Assembly (NCBI RefSeq): GCF_000372845.1
Contig: NZ_KB889963.1
Location: 1,856,146 to 1,920,145 of the forward strand
Direction of reading: 5' to 3'
Length of the DNA: 64,000 nucleotides
Source of the DNA: Methylocystis rosea SV97
GTDB taxonomy: Bacteria > Pseudomonadota > Alphaproteobacteria > Rhizobiales > Beijerinckiaceae
Shown: positions 54,646 to 64,000 of the stretch, piece by piece
How positions within the stretch are numbered: the first letter of the stretch is position 1
How the letters are laid out: each line of letters starts with the position of its first letter
Notes under the pieces: model-generated
What the model was told of the DNA's origin: nothing
Databases searched by the model: none
What the model saw: only the letters and a program-made list of their open reading frames with translations
Program-made: the position numbers and the translations under genes

Positions 54646-56523
54646 ATGGTGGGTAGCGCGGCTGCGACGGAGAGCCATCGCGCTCGCCTTGGAGCGCTCT
54701 CCCTTGGCGCTTTGGGCGTCGTCTATGGCGATATCGGCACCAGCCCGCTCTATACGATCAAAACAGCAGTCGAATGGGCCGGCGGCGCCGTCACGCCGGA
54801 AGAAGCGCTCGGCATGTTCTCGCTGATCGTCTGGACGCTGATTATCATCACATCGATCAAATATGTCGCGGTCATCATGCGCGCCGACAACGAGGGCGAG
54901 GGCGGCATTCTGGCGCTGATGTCGCTGCTCGGCGTCAAGCACATGCGTCGCCCCTTCGTTATCGCCATCGGAATGCTCGGCGCTGCGCTGCTGTTCGGCG
55001 ACGGCGCGATCACGCCGGCGATCTCAGTTTTGAGCGCGCTTGAAGGATTGAAGACGCCGGCCCCTCCGATTGCCCCCTATGTCGCGCCGCTGTCCGTTGT
55101 GGTTCTCATCGGCTTGTTCAGCTTGCAATCGCAAGGCACGGCGCGCATTTCGAAGCTCTTCGGGCCGGTCATGACGCTATGGTTCCTTGTCATTGGCGCT
55201 TTGGGCTTGGGGGGCGTCGTCAAGCATCCCGAGGTGCTCTGGGCGCTCAATCCCACCATCGGCCTCTATTATCTCGCGACGCATGGGATGGCTGGATTTC
55301 TGTTGCTCGGCGCGGTGTTCCTGTGCGCCACGGGCGCCGAGGCCCTTTATGCCGACATGGGGCATTTCGGTCGAGGGCCGATCCGACTTGCATGGTATGG
55401 CCTAGTCCTGCCGGCGCTCCTGCTCAATTACGCCGGTCAGACCGCTCTCCTTGTCGATCGCCCTGCCGAGGCATCCGCCAATCCGTTTTTCGATCTCTGT
55501 CCAACTGCGTTGCAACTGCCGCTCGTCGGGTTGGCGACGGTCGCGACCGTAATTGCGAGCCAGTCGATTATCACCGGCGCTTTCTCGATGACGCGACAAG
55601 CCATCCAGCTTGGGTTGCTGCCACGCATACACATCACACAGACATCGGAAGAAAGTTACGGTCAGATTTACGTCGGTTTTGTCAATTGGTCCTTGATGGC
55701 GCTCACTCTCGTTCTGACCGTCACCTTTCGGTCGTCGGAACATCTCGCGGCGGCTTTCGGAATCGCCGTATCGTTGACGATGCTGCTCACGAGCATCCTG
55801 ATGTTCCTCGCGATGCGCGAAATCTGGCGCTGGAGCTTGGCCGTGAGTCTGGTCGTTGCAGGTCTGTTCATCCTCGTCGACGGCTCCTTTGTCGCGGCCA
55901 ACATGGTGAAGTTCTTCGATGGCGGATGGATACCGATCACGACCGCCGCGGTCTTGTACTTCCTGATGAGTTGCTGGGCGGAGGGCTACAAGGATATGCG
56001 CACCGCGTTGGAGCGCGACACGCTCCCCATACCGAGCTTCATTACGCAATTTCGTGGCAAGCCGCGCGTAAAAGGCACTGCGGTTTATTTGTCCAGTCGC
56101 AGCGACGTCGTTCCTGTTCCGCTCTTGCACAATCTCAAGCACAATAAGGTTCTGCATGAACGCATCGTGCTGCTGCACGTCGAGACCGAGCAAATCCCGC
56201 GCGTTAATCCTTCGCAACGCGTCGAGTCAATGATGCTCGACGACGAAGTTTACGCGATTACCATTCATTATGGTTTCATGGAGCAACCCGACATTCCGCG
56301 CGCGCTGCTTCTCGAATCGCTTTGCGTTCCGTTTCACTTCAACATGATGGAAACGTCGTTCTTCGTCGGCCGCTTGACGATCGTCCCGGCTGGCCTCTCG
56401 AAATGGCGGAGATTTAAGCTGCGGATCTATCAGTTTCTCCACCGCAACGCTCTTCCTGCGACTGAGTTCTTTCAAATTCCGCCAGGCCGCGTCGTCGAGC
56501 TTGGCGGGCAGGTCGAGATTTGA
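54646..56523 (+). CDS. kup: Potassium uptake protein Kup
   Basis: 625 residues from the ATG at 54646, which gives the family N-terminus. A GTG at 54487 overlapping the DUF2254 stop would add 53 unconserved residues. Twelve membrane helices in the first ~450 residues: GVVYGDIGTSPLYTIK, DNEGEGGILALMSL, LLFGDGAITPAISVL, and FMSCWAEGYK-like boundary, then a soluble C-terminal domain. Transports K+ with protons. Converges on uvrC with 6 bases between stops. Confidence 0.95.
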   Translation: MVGSAAATESHRARLGALSLGALGVVYGDIGTSPLYTIKTAVEWAGGAVTPEEALGMFSLIVWTLIIITSIKYVAVIMRADNEGEGGILALMSLLGVKHMRRPFVIAIGMLGAALLFGDGAITPAISVLSALEGLKTPAPPIAPYVAPLSVVVLIGLFSLQSQGTARISKLFGPVMTLWFLVIGALGLGGVVKHPEVLWALNPTIGLYYLATHGMAGFLLLGAVFLCATGAEALYADMGHFGRGPIRLAWYGLVLPALLLNYAGQTALLVDRPAEASANPFFDLCPTALQLPLVGLATVATVIASQSIITGAFSMTRQAIQLGLLPRIHITQTSEESYGQIYVGFVNWSLMALTLVLTVTFRSSEHLAAAFGIAVSLTMLLTSILMFLAMREIWRWSLAVSLVVAGLFILVDGSFVAANMVKFFDGGWIPITTAAVLYFLMSCWAEGYKDMRTALERDTLPIPSFITQFRGKPRVKGTAVYLSSRSDVVPVPLLHNLKHNKVLHERIVLLHVETEQIPRVNPSQRVESMMLDDEVYAITIHYGFMEQPDIPRALLLESLCVPFHFNMMETSFFVGRLTIVPAGLSKWRRFKLRIYQFLHRNALPATEFFQIPPGRVVELGGQVEI

Positions 56524-56529
56524 CGGCTT

Positions 56530-58518
56530 TCATTCTCCGCGCTGGAAATGCTCATAGACGAGCCGCGCCGTCGTCTTGTTGACGCCGGGAACCTTCTCCA
56601 GATCCGAAAGCGCCGCCCTTGACACCGCTTTCGCCGACCCAAACGCCAGGAGCAGCGCGCGTTTGCGCGATGGCCCGACGCCGGCGATCTCATCCAGCGG
56701 ATTCTTGGTGAATTCCTTTTTGCGCCGCGCGCGATGCGTGCCGATCGCGAAACGATGCGCTTCGTCGCGCAGGCGCTGCACAAAGTAGAGCGCCGGATCG
56801 TGCGGCGGCAGGCGAAACGGCTCGCGGCCTTCGACGAAGAATGTTTCGCGCCCGGCGTTGCGGTCGGCGCCCTTGGCGATCGACGCGATCGCCACCCCTT
56901 CGACTCCAAGTTCGCGCAAGACGTCGCGCGCCACGTCGAATTGGCCACGTCCGCCGTCGATCAGAATGAGATCAGGCTTTGCCGGAAAAGCCTCGCGATC
57001 CTGCTCCGTTTCTCCATCCTTTGCGAGCCGCGCGAACCGGCGGGTGAGCACCTCGCGCATCATGCCAAAGTCGTCCCCCGGCGTGATTTCCGCGCTTCTG
57101 ATGTTGAAGGTGCGGTAGTGGGCTTTCATGAATCCGGCGGGGCCCGCGACGATCATCGCGCCGATCGCCTGCGCGCCGCCGATGTGGGAATTGTCGTAGA
57201 CCTCAATACGCCGCGGCGCCGAGACGAGACCGAAGGCCTGGCCGAGCGCTCCGAGCAGGCGCTGCTGGCTTGCGTCTTCGGCGAGCTTGCGGCCGAGCGC
57301 CTGCCGCGCGTTCTGAAGCGCGTGGTCCACGAGTTCGCGCTTCTCGCCGCGCTGCGGCGCGAGCACTTCGACGCGGCGGCCGAGCCGCGCGGTCAACACT
57401 TCTTCAAGCAGCGCGCTGTCCTCGATCGGATGCGAGAGAAAGACGCAGGGGGCCGAAGGGTGCTCCTGATAAAACTGCGCGAGAAAGGCGTCGAGAACTT
57501 CGGACTCGGACAGCGACGCGTCGGCGCGGGGGAAGTAGGAGCGATTGCCCCAGTTCTGATAGGCGCGAAAGAAGAACGCTTCGACGCAGAAGCGTCCGGC
57601 GTCCTTGGCGATCGCGAAGACGTCGGCTTCTTCGACGCTGCGTGGATTGATCCCCTGCGCGCCTTGAACGGCTGAAAGCGCCGAGATTCGATCGCGCAGC
57701 CGCGCCGCGCGCTCGAATTCCAGCCGCTCGGAGGCTTCGGTCATTTCGCGCGCCAGCTGTTCGCGGACGTTTCGACTCTTGCCGGAGAGGAAATCCCGCG
57801 CCTCCCGCACGAGCTCGGCGTAATCCTCCATGGAGATTTCGCCGGTGCACGGGCCCGAACAGCGTTTGATCTGATAGAGCAGGCACGGACGCGTGCGATT
57901 GTCGAAGAAGCTTTGCGAGCAGGATCGCAAAAGAAATGCGCGCTCCAGCGCGTTCAGCGCCCGATTGACCGCCCAGACGCTGGCGAAGGGACCGAAATAG
58001 TCTCCCTTGCGCGCGCGGGCGCCCCGGTGCTTGAGGATCTGCGGCGCCTCGTGATCCATGGCGATCAGAATGTAAGGGAAGGATTTATCGTCGCGCATCA
58101 GCACGTTGAAGCGCGGCTTCAACTGCTTGATGAGATTGGCTTCCAAAAGCAGCGCGTCGGTTTCGGTCTCGACCGAGATGAACACCATCGTCGTGGTCGC
58201 CGAAATCATCCGCGCAATGCGGTTCACGTGACCTGCAAGACGCGTATAGCTCGCGACGCGCTTGCGCACGTTTTTCGCCTTGCCGACGTAGAGCACCTCG
58301 CCGCTTTCGGCGATCATGCGATAGACGCCGGGGCCGTTCGGCGCGTGCCGCCAATGCTTCTTGATGACGTCGACGCCGCGCTTGACGCTTTCGGGCGTCT
58401 CGGGCGCTTCGGCTCCCGTATCGCACGGCTCCGCCTCTGCCTCCGCCGCGACCTCGGGCGCATCAAAGACATCGTCTTCTTCAGGGGGCAGATCGCGCGG
58501 ATTGGCGTGAGCGGTCAT
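56530..58518 (-). CDS. uvrC: UvrABC excinuclease subunit C
   Basis: 662 residues. Makes both incisions in nucleotide excision repair. A ~50-residue acidic N-terminal extension precedes the GIY-YIG nuclease domain ([22 protein letters not shown]), then the Cys-containing segment around [21 protein letters not shown], a UvrB-binding UVR domain, the RNase H-like C-terminal nuclease (VYDNSHIGG and [11 protein letters not shown] with catalytic Asp residues), and a final HhH motif. Divergent from the ChaA-type gene. Confidence 0.97.
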   Translation of the reverse strand: MTAHANPRDLPPEEDDVFDAPEVAAEAEAEPCDTGAEAPETPESVKRGVDVIKKHWRHAPNGPGVYRMIAESGEVLYVGKAKNVRKRVASYTRLAGHVNRIARMISATTTMVFISVETETDALLLEANLIKQLKPRFNVLMRDDKSFPYILIAMDHEAPQILKHRGARARKGDYFGPFASVWAVNRALNALERAFLLRSCSQSFFDNRTRPCLLYQIKRCSGPCTGEISMEDYAELVREARDFLSGKSRNVREQLAREMTEASERLEFERAARLRDRISALSAVQGAQGINPRSVEEADVFAIAKDAGRFCVEAFFFRAYQNWGNRSYFPRADASLSESEVLDAFLAQFYQEHPSAPCVFLSHPIEDSALLEEVLTARLGRRVEVLAPQRGEKRELVDHALQNARQALGRKLAEDASQQRLLGALGQAFGLVSAPRRIEVYDNSHIGGAQAIGAMIVAGPAGFMKAHYRTFNIRSAEITPGDDFGMMREVLTRRFARLAKDGETEQDREAFPAKPDLILIDGGRGQFDVARDVLRELGVEGVAIASIAKGADRNAGRETFFVEGREPFRLPPHDPALYFVQRLRDEAHRFAIGTHRARRKKEFTKNPLDEIAGVGPSRKRALLLAFGSAKAVSRAALSDLEKVPGVNKTTARLVYEHFQRGE

Positions 58519-58697
58519 TCACCTAGATCTATTCGCCGCCGGCCGCGATGGAAAGGCTCGCTGGAGGCGGCCGCCCGGACCAAAGTTCTGTGTAGAACCT
58601 CGACCCCTGGCGCATTTCCCCGGCGCGCCGCCTTGCGCCCGCCTGACCGTCTGGCCACAGTCCCGCAAAGCTTGGGCTGCGACGATCAGGGGACGGC

Positions 58698-59807
58698 ATG
58701 CAGGCGGCGAGGATCACCGTTGGCGCGGTCCTGTTTCCGGCGCTGGCGCTTGGGCTGGCCGGGGTTTTTTTGTTCGGCGAGCGCTGGATTTCGAAAATAC
58801 CGGCGTCCATCGATTTTATGCCGTCGACTCTCGCAGCGGTCTTGTTGATCGGGGCCGTCTTCGCCGCCTTGCAGCACGCCGAAATTCTCGGCGCCAAGAC
58901 GGGCGAACCCTATGGCACGCTCGTCCTCACCATCGCCGTAACATTTATCGAGGTCGCGATCATGGCCTCGATGATCGAACATGGCGATGAGGATCCGACC
59001 GAAGCGCGCGAGGCGGTGTTCTCCGCAATCATCATCGTTTGCAATGGCCTCGTCGGCCTCTGCCTTCTGCTCGGCGGCTTCCGTCATCACGAGCAGGAAC
59101 TCCAGCCGATGGCGACGAGCGCCTATCTGGCCATCCTGATCGCGCTTTCCGTTCTTACGCTCATTCTGCCCGACTATACCACGTCGAGCTACGGACCTAC
59201 TCTGTCTACAACTCAGCTCATTTTCGTCAGCGTTCTGTCGGTGCTGCTCTACGGCGCATTTCTTTTCATCCAGACCGTGCGGCACCGGTCCTATTTCATC
59301 GACGTGCATGTCGCCGCCGTGGGCCACGGCGAGGCGAAGCCTTCGCGCGCGGCGACGATATTCGCAGTTGTGGGACTGGGCGCCAGCCTGCTTGGCGTCT
59401 CGCTTCTCGCGGAGCGTGTCATTCCCGGTCTTGAAGAGGCGCTTCGCTGGGGGGGCGTCGACGACGTGAACCGGGTGACCGGCGCGGCTGTGGCGATGCT
59501 GGTCCTGCTTCCAGAATCCATGAACTCCATCCGCGCCGCGACGCGCAACGCGCTTCAGACAAGTCTGAACGGCGCGCTCGGTTCTGTCGTCGCGACGATC
59601 GGGCTCACGGTTCCCGCCGTGGCGCTGCTGAGCGTCGCGACGAACCGGGAGATCGTCTTCGGTCTCGAAAAACGCGACACCGTCTTGCTGCTGCTGACAT
59701 TGCTGCTGAGCGTTGTAAGCTTCGGCGCTGGCCGCACGAATCTCATGACCGGGCTGGTGCATCTCGTCGTTTTCGCGACATATATTTTTCTGTTGTTCGT
59801 CCCCTAA
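58698..59807 (+). CDS. chaA: Calcium/sodium:proton antiporter, ChaA family
   Basis: 369 residues, about 11 membrane helices. The two inverted CaCA alpha repeats are visible: GEPYGTLVLTIAVTFIEVAIM in the first half and LPESMNSIRAATRNALQTSL with LNGALGSVVATIGLTVPAV in the second, both with the acidic ion-binding residues. Exchanges Ca2+, Na+ or K+ for protons. ChaA assignment is from these repeats and length. Read away from uvrC; a GST gene follows 20 bases later. Confidence 0.88.
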   Translation: MQAARITVGAVLFPALALGLAGVFLFGERWISKIPASIDFMPSTLAAVLLIGAVFAALQHAEILGAKTGEPYGTLVLTIAVTFIEVAIMASMIEHGDEDPTEAREAVFSAIIIVCNGLVGLCLLLGGFRHHEQELQPMATSAYLAILIALSVLTLILPDYTTSSYGPTLSTTQLIFVSVLSVLLYGAFLFIQTVRHRSYFIDVHVAAVGHGEAKPSRAATIFAVVGLGASLLGVSLLAERVIPGLEEALRWGGVDDVNRVTGAAVAMLVLLPESMNSIRAATRNALQTSLNGALGSVVATIGLTVPAVALLSVATNREIVFGLEKRDTVLLLLTLLLSVVSFGAGRTNLMTGLVHLVVFATYIFLLFVP

Positions 59808-59827
59808 TCTTCAGACAAAGAGCGCCA

Positions 59828-60472
59828 ATGAACGACGACAATCCGATCCTATATTACGCGCCGCGCACACGCGCCTCTAGCGTGCTGACTCTGCTTGAGG
59901 AACTCGACGTTCCCTACGAACTGCGCGTGTTGAATTTCCAACTTGGCGAACAACGCAAGCCGGAATACCTCGCCGTCAATCCGCTCGGAAAAGTGCCGGC
60001 CATCGTTCACAATGGCGCGCTTGTGACGGAGCTTGGCGCGATTTTCATCTATCTTGCCGACGCCTTTCCACAGAAGGGTCTCGCGCCGGCGATTGGCGAC
60101 GCCTTACGCGGGCCATATCTGCGCTGGCTCGTGTTCTACGGGTCGGCGTTCGAGCCTGCGATCGTCGATCGTTCGATGAAGCGCGAGCCGGCGCCCGCAA
60201 GCAGAAGTCCCTACGGGGATTTTGATGGCGTCATGGCGCTGATCAACGCGCAATTGGCGCAAGGCCCCTATCTCTTCGGCGAGCGCTTCACCGCCGCCGA
60301 CATTCTTTGGGGCGGCGCGCTGCGGTGGACAGTCGGTTTCGGCCTTGTTCCCGAAAGCGCGCACATCTCCGCATATGTCGAGCGCGTGACGTCGCGTCCA
60401 TGCTTTGCGCGCGTCGCCCAGACTGACGAAGAGCTGCTCAAGATTCATGAAGCGGCGGCGGCAGGCAAATGA
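59828..60472 (+). CDS. Glutathione S-transferase family protein
   Basis: 214 residues. Thioredoxin-like N-terminal domain (residues ~5-80; YYAPRTRASSVLTLLEEL, VNPLGKVPAIV, LGAIFIYLADAFP) and an all-helical C-terminal domain with FTAADILWGGALRW. No Cys in the usual catalytic position near residue 13; Ser or Tyr could serve. Probably co-transcribed with the ChaA-type gene. Substrate unknown. Confidence 0.9.
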   Translation: MNDDNPILYYAPRTRASSVLTLLEELDVPYELRVLNFQLGEQRKPEYLAVNPLGKVPAIVHNGALVTELGAIFIYLADAFPQKGLAPAIGDALRGPYLRWLVFYGSAFEPAIVDRSMKREPAPASRSPYGDFDGVMALINAQLAQGPYLFGERFTAADILWGGALRWTVGFGLVPESAHISAYVERVTSRPCFARVAQTDEELLKIHEAAAAGK

Positions 60473-60480
60473 GGCGTTTT

Positions 60481-60592
60481 CCCTCTCCCATCGGGAGAGG
60501 GTGGCCCGGCGAAGCCGGGTCGGGTGAGGGGGAGCGCAGATCATATGCTCAATACCCCTCATCCGTCGCGCTTCGCGCGCCAAAGGGAGAAG
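60481..60592. repeat. Intergenic palindromic repeat (CCCTCTCCC type), copy 2
   Basis: CCCTCTCCC-ATC-GGGAGAGGGTGG followed by CCCGGC-GAAGCCGGG, then a distal GTCGCGCTTCGCGCGCC region. The same core and order as at 40673. It lies between the GST and ung genes, whose stops converge. Confidence 0.78.
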
Positions 60593-60623
60593 GATTCGCG
60601 CACGACTTTTGCGCGCTCGAACC

Positions 60624-61292
60624 TCACCAATCGATCGGCGTTTCCGCGTGTGCGATCAGGTAATCATTCGCCTTCGAGAAATGCTTGCAGCCGAAAAAAC
60701 CATTGTTCGCCGAAAGCGGCGACGGATGCGCGCATTCGAGCACGAGATGTTTGCGCCGATCGATGCTCGCGCCCTTACGCCGGGCGTAGGCGCCCCACAG
60801 CATGAACACAACGCCTTCGCGTTCGCGCGATAGGGCGTGAATGGCGGCGTCGGTGAATTGCTCCCAGCCCTTGTTCTGGTGCGAGCCAGCGGCGTTCTCG
60901 CGCACGGTGAGCGTCGCGTTGAGGAGCAGCACGCCCTGGCGCGCCCAGCGTGAAAGATCGGGATCGCGCGAAACCGGACGGCCGAGATCGGCTTCGATTT
61001 CCTTGAAGATGTTCTGGAGCGAGGGCGGCGTCGTCGTCGTCGCGCCGACCGCGAAGCAAAGGCCACAGGCCTGGCCGGCGCCGTGATAGGGGTCTTGCCC
61101 GAGAATGACGGCCTTCACCTTGTCGAACGGACATTCGTCGAAGGCGCGAAAAATCTGCGACGCCGGCGGATAGATCCGGCCCGCGACATATTCGCCGCGG
61201 ACAAATTCCCGCAGCTCGCGGAAATACGGCTGTTCGAATTCCGCAGCGAGATGTTTGCGCCAGCTTTCTTCGATGCGGACGGGTTTGGTCAT
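60624..61292 (-). CDS. ung: Uracil-DNA glycosylase, family 1
   Basis: 222 residues. Removes uracil from DNA. Catalytic segment GQDPYHGAGQA with the water-activating Asp, the minor-groove motif NATLTVRENAAGSHQNKGWE, and the C-terminal HPSPLSANNGFFG with catalytic His are all intact. Its ATG overlaps the hepT stop (ATGA), so it is co-transcribed with the toxin-antitoxin pair. Confidence 0.97.
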   Translation of the reverse strand: MTKPVRIEESWRKHLAAEFEQPYFRELREFVRGEYVAGRIYPPASQIFRAFDECPFDKVKAVILGQDPYHGAGQACGLCFAVGATTTTPPSLQNIFKEIEADLGRPVSRDPDLSRWARQGVLLLNATLTVRENAAGSHQNKGWEQFTDAAIHALSREREGVVFMLWGAYARRKGASIDRRKHLVLECAHPSPLSANNGFFGCKHFSKANDYLIAHAETPIDW

Positions 61293-61648
61293 TTTGAAGG
61301 GCCGGTCGCATCGAATTTATTCCGAATGTGCGTAATCGCCTCTTTGAGTTTCGGCAATTCGTCGACCACCACATTCCATATGATTTGATCGGAGAGTCCT
61401 TGATATTCGTGACGCAATACATTGCCGATAGCGCGAACGCTGCGCCATGGAATGGTTGGCTGCGTCGCCTTCACTTCGTCTGGAATTGCGCGGCTTGCTT
61501 CAGAAATGATCTCGATTGCGCGTTGAATGGCGTGACGCAGAAGCCATTGTTGTCGATAGTCGGCCAGGCTCTTTCCGCGCGTGGCGTCCTCAATGCCGGC
61601 AATAGCGTCCAAAATGTCGTCGATGGCGTGGAGGAATTCGCGAGCCAT
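61289..61648 (-). CDS. hepT: HepT-like toxin (DUF86)
   Basis: 119 residues, all helical. The HEPN catalytic pattern appears as RAIGNVLRHEY near 71-81. In HepT/MntA systems the HepT RNase is kept off by AMPylation from its MntA partner. Its TAATG start overlaps the mntA stop, the classic arrangement. The pair sits between tolB and ung. Confidence 0.88.
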   Translation of the reverse strand: MAREFLHAIDDILDAIAGIEDATRGKSLADYRQQWLLRHAIQRAIEIISEASRAIPDEVKATQPTIPWRSVRAIGNVLRHEYQGLSDQIIWNVVVDELPKLKEAITHIRNKFDATGPSK

Positions 61649-61944
61649 TAAAAAACGCGGACCGCCGATTTCTCGATCGCATGCCGCAGGCGAGGATGCA
61701 GGCCGTCCCGAGTGGTCAAATCCACCGCAGTCTTCAACTCATCCTCGAGAAAAAGTTTAATGCCGACAAGATCAAATGCGTTGAATCGGCTGGCGGGATC
61801 ATAGTCGATGAAAAGATCGAGATCGCTGTCCGCCGCCGCTTCATCGCGCGCGGCGGAGCCAAAGAGGAACAACGATGTCGCGCCGCGAGCCTTGATGGCC
61901 GGCGCGTATTCCTGCAGTCGCGTGATGGCTTCGACACGTTTCAT
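61648..61944 (-). CDS. mntA: MntA-like nucleotidyltransferase antitoxin
   Basis: 98 residues, minimal nucleotidyltransferase. Motif GS-x10-DxD is visible as GSAARDE...DSDLDLF near residues 28-43, so the active site is intact. AMPylates and silences the HepT toxin. Thirty-two bases downstream of tolB on the same strand. The symbol reflects the HepT/MntA family only. Confidence 0.86.
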   Translation of the reverse strand: MKRVEAITRLQEYAPAIKARGATSLFLFGSAARDEAAADSDLDLFIDYDPASRFNAFDLVGIKLFLEDELKTAVDLTTRDGLHPRLRHAIEKSAVRVF

Positions 61945-61976
61945 AAAGGCAGTCTAATCGAAAAGCGCGCGTTTGC

Positions 61977-63296
61977 TCAATCCTGCAGCGGGCCCCAGGC
62001 GGGATCGCTCGCATAGCCTGGCGTCGGGACCTGAGTCTCCGAACGACCGAAGACGTCGACCATGTGGATTTTCGGTCCGCCGCCGCCAGAAGAATCGCGG
62101 AAGAACATCAGGAAGAGACCGTTCGGCGCCCAGGTCGGCCCTTCATTGTGAAAGCCCTCGGTAAGAATGCGCTCGCCGGAACCGTCAATCTTCATGACGC
62201 CGATCGAGAAATTGCCGCCGTTCTGCTTGGTGAAGGCGATGTAGTCGCCCTTGGGCGACCAAACGGGCGTTGAATAGCGCCCGCCGCCGAATGAAATGCG
62301 CTTCGCCTCGCCGCCATGCGCGCCCATGACATATATCTGCTGCGAGCCGCCGCGATCGCTCTCGAAGACGATGCGCGCGCCGTCGGGCGAGTAGGAGGGC
62401 GCGGTGTCGATGGCGCCGGTGTCGGTCAGGCGCATCGTCGTGCGCGAGCGCAGATCCATCGTGTAAAGATTGGTCGTCGAGCCCTGCGCCAGCGACATGA
62501 TGATCTTCTGTCCGTCGGGCGAGAACCGCGGCGAGAAGGTCATGCCCGGAAAATTGCCGACCACTTCGCGCTGGCTGTTCTCGATATTCATCAACAGGAC
62601 TTTGGGGTCGCCGTCGGCGCCAAACGACATGTAGGTGACGTCGAGCGAATTGGGCGAAAACCGCGGCGTGACGACGAGTTCGTCGCCGCGCGTCAAATAG
62701 CGCACATTCGCGCCGTCCTGATCCATCATGGCGAGGCGCTTGCGGCGCCTTTCCTTTGAGCCGGTTTCATCGACGAAAACGATGCGTGTGTCGAAGAAGC
62801 CTTTCTCGCCAGTGATGCGGGAAAAAACGGCGTCAGACAGAAGATGCGCGACGCGCCGCATGTTGGCGGCCTCGGTGACATATTGCTGGCCCGCGACTTG
62901 TTCGCCCGTCGTCACGTCGAAGAGTCGGAACTCCGTCTTCAGCCTGCCGTCGCCGGCGCGTTGTGAGCGACCCGTGAGGACAAATTGCGCGTTCACCGCC
63001 TTGAAGGCGGCGAGATAGGGGGCGCCGTCCGGCGGCGCGGCGTTCGCGGGCAGGGCGCCCGGGTCGATCGGATTCAAGAACACCGAGCGCTTGAAGTTGT
63101 TTAGCGTCACGGAGGTCACGGTGCGCGCGGCGTCGTCGCCGACAAAAGGCGCGACGGCGATATTGACCGGCTGAAAGCCGCCGCCCTTGAGATCGATGAT
63201 GCGTCCGGCGCGCGCCAGAGAAGCGGGAAGGAAAGGGGCGAGCGCGGCGCCGGCGAGGAGGCCGGCGGCGGCGCGGCGGGTGATGCAGCGTGTCAT
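61977..63296 (-). CDS. tolB: Tol-Pal system periplasmic protein TolB
   Basis: 439 residues. A Sec or possibly Tat-like signal ([20 protein letters not shown]) precedes an alpha/beta N-terminal domain (about 35-170) and a six-bladed beta propeller with repeated SPDG motifs ([24 protein letters not shown]). Links TolA to Pal during outer-membrane constriction. The tolA gene lies 247 bases upstream, and the gap holds a repeat element, so tolB may have its own promoter. Confidence 0.96.
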   Translation of the reverse strand: MTRCITRRAAAGLLAGAALAPFLPASLARAGRIIDLKGGGFQPVNIAVAPFVGDDAARTVTSVTLNNFKRSVFLNPIDPGALPANAAPPDGAPYLAAFKAVNAQFVLTGRSQRAGDGRLKTEFRLFDVTTGEQVAGQQYVTEAANMRRVAHLLSDAVFSRITGEKGFFDTRIVFVDETGSKERRRKRLAMMDQDGANVRYLTRGDELVVTPRFSPNSLDVTYMSFGADGDPKVLLMNIENSQREVVGNFPGMTFSPRFSPDGQKIIMSLAQGSTTNLYTMDLRSRTTMRLTDTGAIDTAPSYSPDGARIVFESDRGGSQQIYVMGAHGGEAKRISFGGGRYSTPVWSPKGDYIAFTKQNGGNFSIGVMKIDGSGERILTEGFHNEGPTWAPNGLFLMFFRDSSGGGGPKIHMVDVFGRSETQVPTPGYASDPAWGPLQD

Positions 63297-63378
63297 AGGC
63301 GATATCTTTCAGGCATCGGCGTGAAGAAAGCGTAGCGCTTTGCGGCGATGGACGAAGTTGTTGGATGCGGCGTTTCAG

Positions 63379-63513
63379 CCCCCTCCCTGTCCCTCCCCCG
63401 CTTCGCTTCGCTCGCGGGAGAGGGGACGCTCACGATCGGCGTTTGCGCGAGGCCGATGAAGCACAGTGTTTGCTCCCTCTCCCGCGAGAGCGGGGGAGGG
63501 CTGGGGAGGGGGT
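63379..63513. repeat. Intergenic palindromic repeat, related copy 3
   Basis: CCCTCCC/GGGAGGG and CTCGCGGGAG-type inverted repeats with CCCTCTCCCGCGAGAG at 63475-63489, related to but not identical with copies at 40673 and 60481. It lies between tolA and tolB. Confidence 0.65.
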
Positions 63514-63543
63514 GAAGCCTTTCGCCACAAACGAACCCGCTCA

Positions 63544-64000
63544 CTAATTCGAATCCTGGAAGCGGATGGTGACTTCGCGCAGAGCCTCTTCGTAGTAGGG
63601 CATGAACTCGGGCGGTATCCGCATCGGGCTGCAGCGGCGCACCGCCTGCATCGCCTGTTCGCCGCGGGCGTGTTCGGTCGGGCTCGCCGAGGCGTTCAGC
63701 AGTTTCGGACGCCCTTCGAGTTCGCCGTCGCGCGAAAGATGGAACTCCACGATCGGCGTATAGGTCTGCCCGCCGAGCGACAATCCAGACGCCCAGCAAG
63801 GATAATAGTGATCGTGGATATAGGCGGCGATGCGCGCCTCCATCGAAGCCGACATGCTGGCGGCCGCTCCCGTTGGCGCGCCGAGCGCTGCCGCCTGCGT
63901 CGTTCGGCCGGTCGCGGCCTTTCGTTGCGGCGCTTCGCGGCTCAGCAATTTCGAGATGCTGGCGGCGTCGAATTTCGACTTCGGCGCATTCTCCTCGCCC
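63544..64000 (-). CDS. tolA: TolA-family protein, C-terminal part (partial)
   Basis: The frame is open to the right window edge, so only the last ~151 residues are visible. The C-terminal TolA domain is recognisable: helix IAAYIHDHYYPCWAS followed by strands EFHLSRDGELEGRP, a Cys in RRCSPMRIPPEF, and an acidic helix YYEEALREVTIRF. TolA spans the periplasm to connect TolQR with TolB-Pal. Next to tolB in the usual order. The N-terminal membrane helix and long linker are off the window. Confidence 0.85.
   Translation of the reverse strand, partial: GEENAPKSKFDAASISKLLSREAPQRKAATGRTTQAAALGAPTGAAASMSASMEARIAAYIHDHYYPCWASGLSLGGQTYTPIVEFHLSRDGELEGRPKLLNASASPTEHARGEQAMQAVRRCSPMRIPPEFMPYYEEALREVTIRFQDSN

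Overview
The window looks like a chromosomal segment of an alphaproteobacterium of the Rhizobiales (Hyphomicrobiales). GC is high throughout, ProS is of the short alphaproteobacterial type next to a single LolC/E permease and LolD, an Omp25/31-type porin is present, sdh runs C-D-A-B, and tolA-tolB and purE-purK are in their usual pairs. A Methylocystaceae/Beijerinckiaceae relative (type II methanotroph group) is my best guess. That is inference: no pmo, mxa or serine-cycle gene lies in the window.

Layout. 1-2.4 kb: proS end, lolC/E, lolD. 2.4-9.4 kb: a signal-anchored protein of unknown function, a degenerate crotonase, a membrane GGDEF-EAL protein operonic with an RpfF-like crotonase (putative DSF-type fatty-acid signalling), and a multicopper-oxidase fold that has lost its type 1 copper cysteine. 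9.6-14 kb: tRNA-Leu(UAG), tig, clpP, pccA-type biotin carboxylase. 14-18.5 kb: a probable bicarbonate operon (small secreted protein, beta-carbonic anhydrase, SulP transporter, DUF2490) with a divergent LysR regulator. 18.5-23.5 kb: purK-purE, a cation/proton antiporter, and selO between two DUF465 genes.

23.74-37.82 kb is an integrated element. A 52-bp direct repeat of the 3' part of tRNA-Val(GAC) flanks 14 kb holding a tyrosine integrase, an AlpA-like regulator, a RepA-type ATPase, an SSB, a possible small-terminase-like protein, a run of small phage proteins, a tail-fibre-like protein with a Sec signal, and unknown cargo genes. I recognise no capsid, portal or large terminase gene. About 15 copies of an 8-bp motif, in both orientations and partly in a composite ~56-bp unit, lie beside the integrase. 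This suits either a phage satellite or a strongly deleted prophage, and the repeat array is a candidate replication origin.

37.9-64 kb is mostly core: small membrane proteins, a MocR regulator, an MFS transporter, a porin, sdhCDAB (with a 44-codon frame between sdhD and sdhA), asd, a LolA-like protein, ftsK, a YihY/BrkB protein, a DUF1311 protein, a DUF2254 protein, kup, uvrC, a ChaA-type antiporter, a GST, then ung, a HepT/MntA toxin-antitoxin pair, tolB and the end of tolA. Three intergenic palindromic repeats share a CCCTCTCCC motif.
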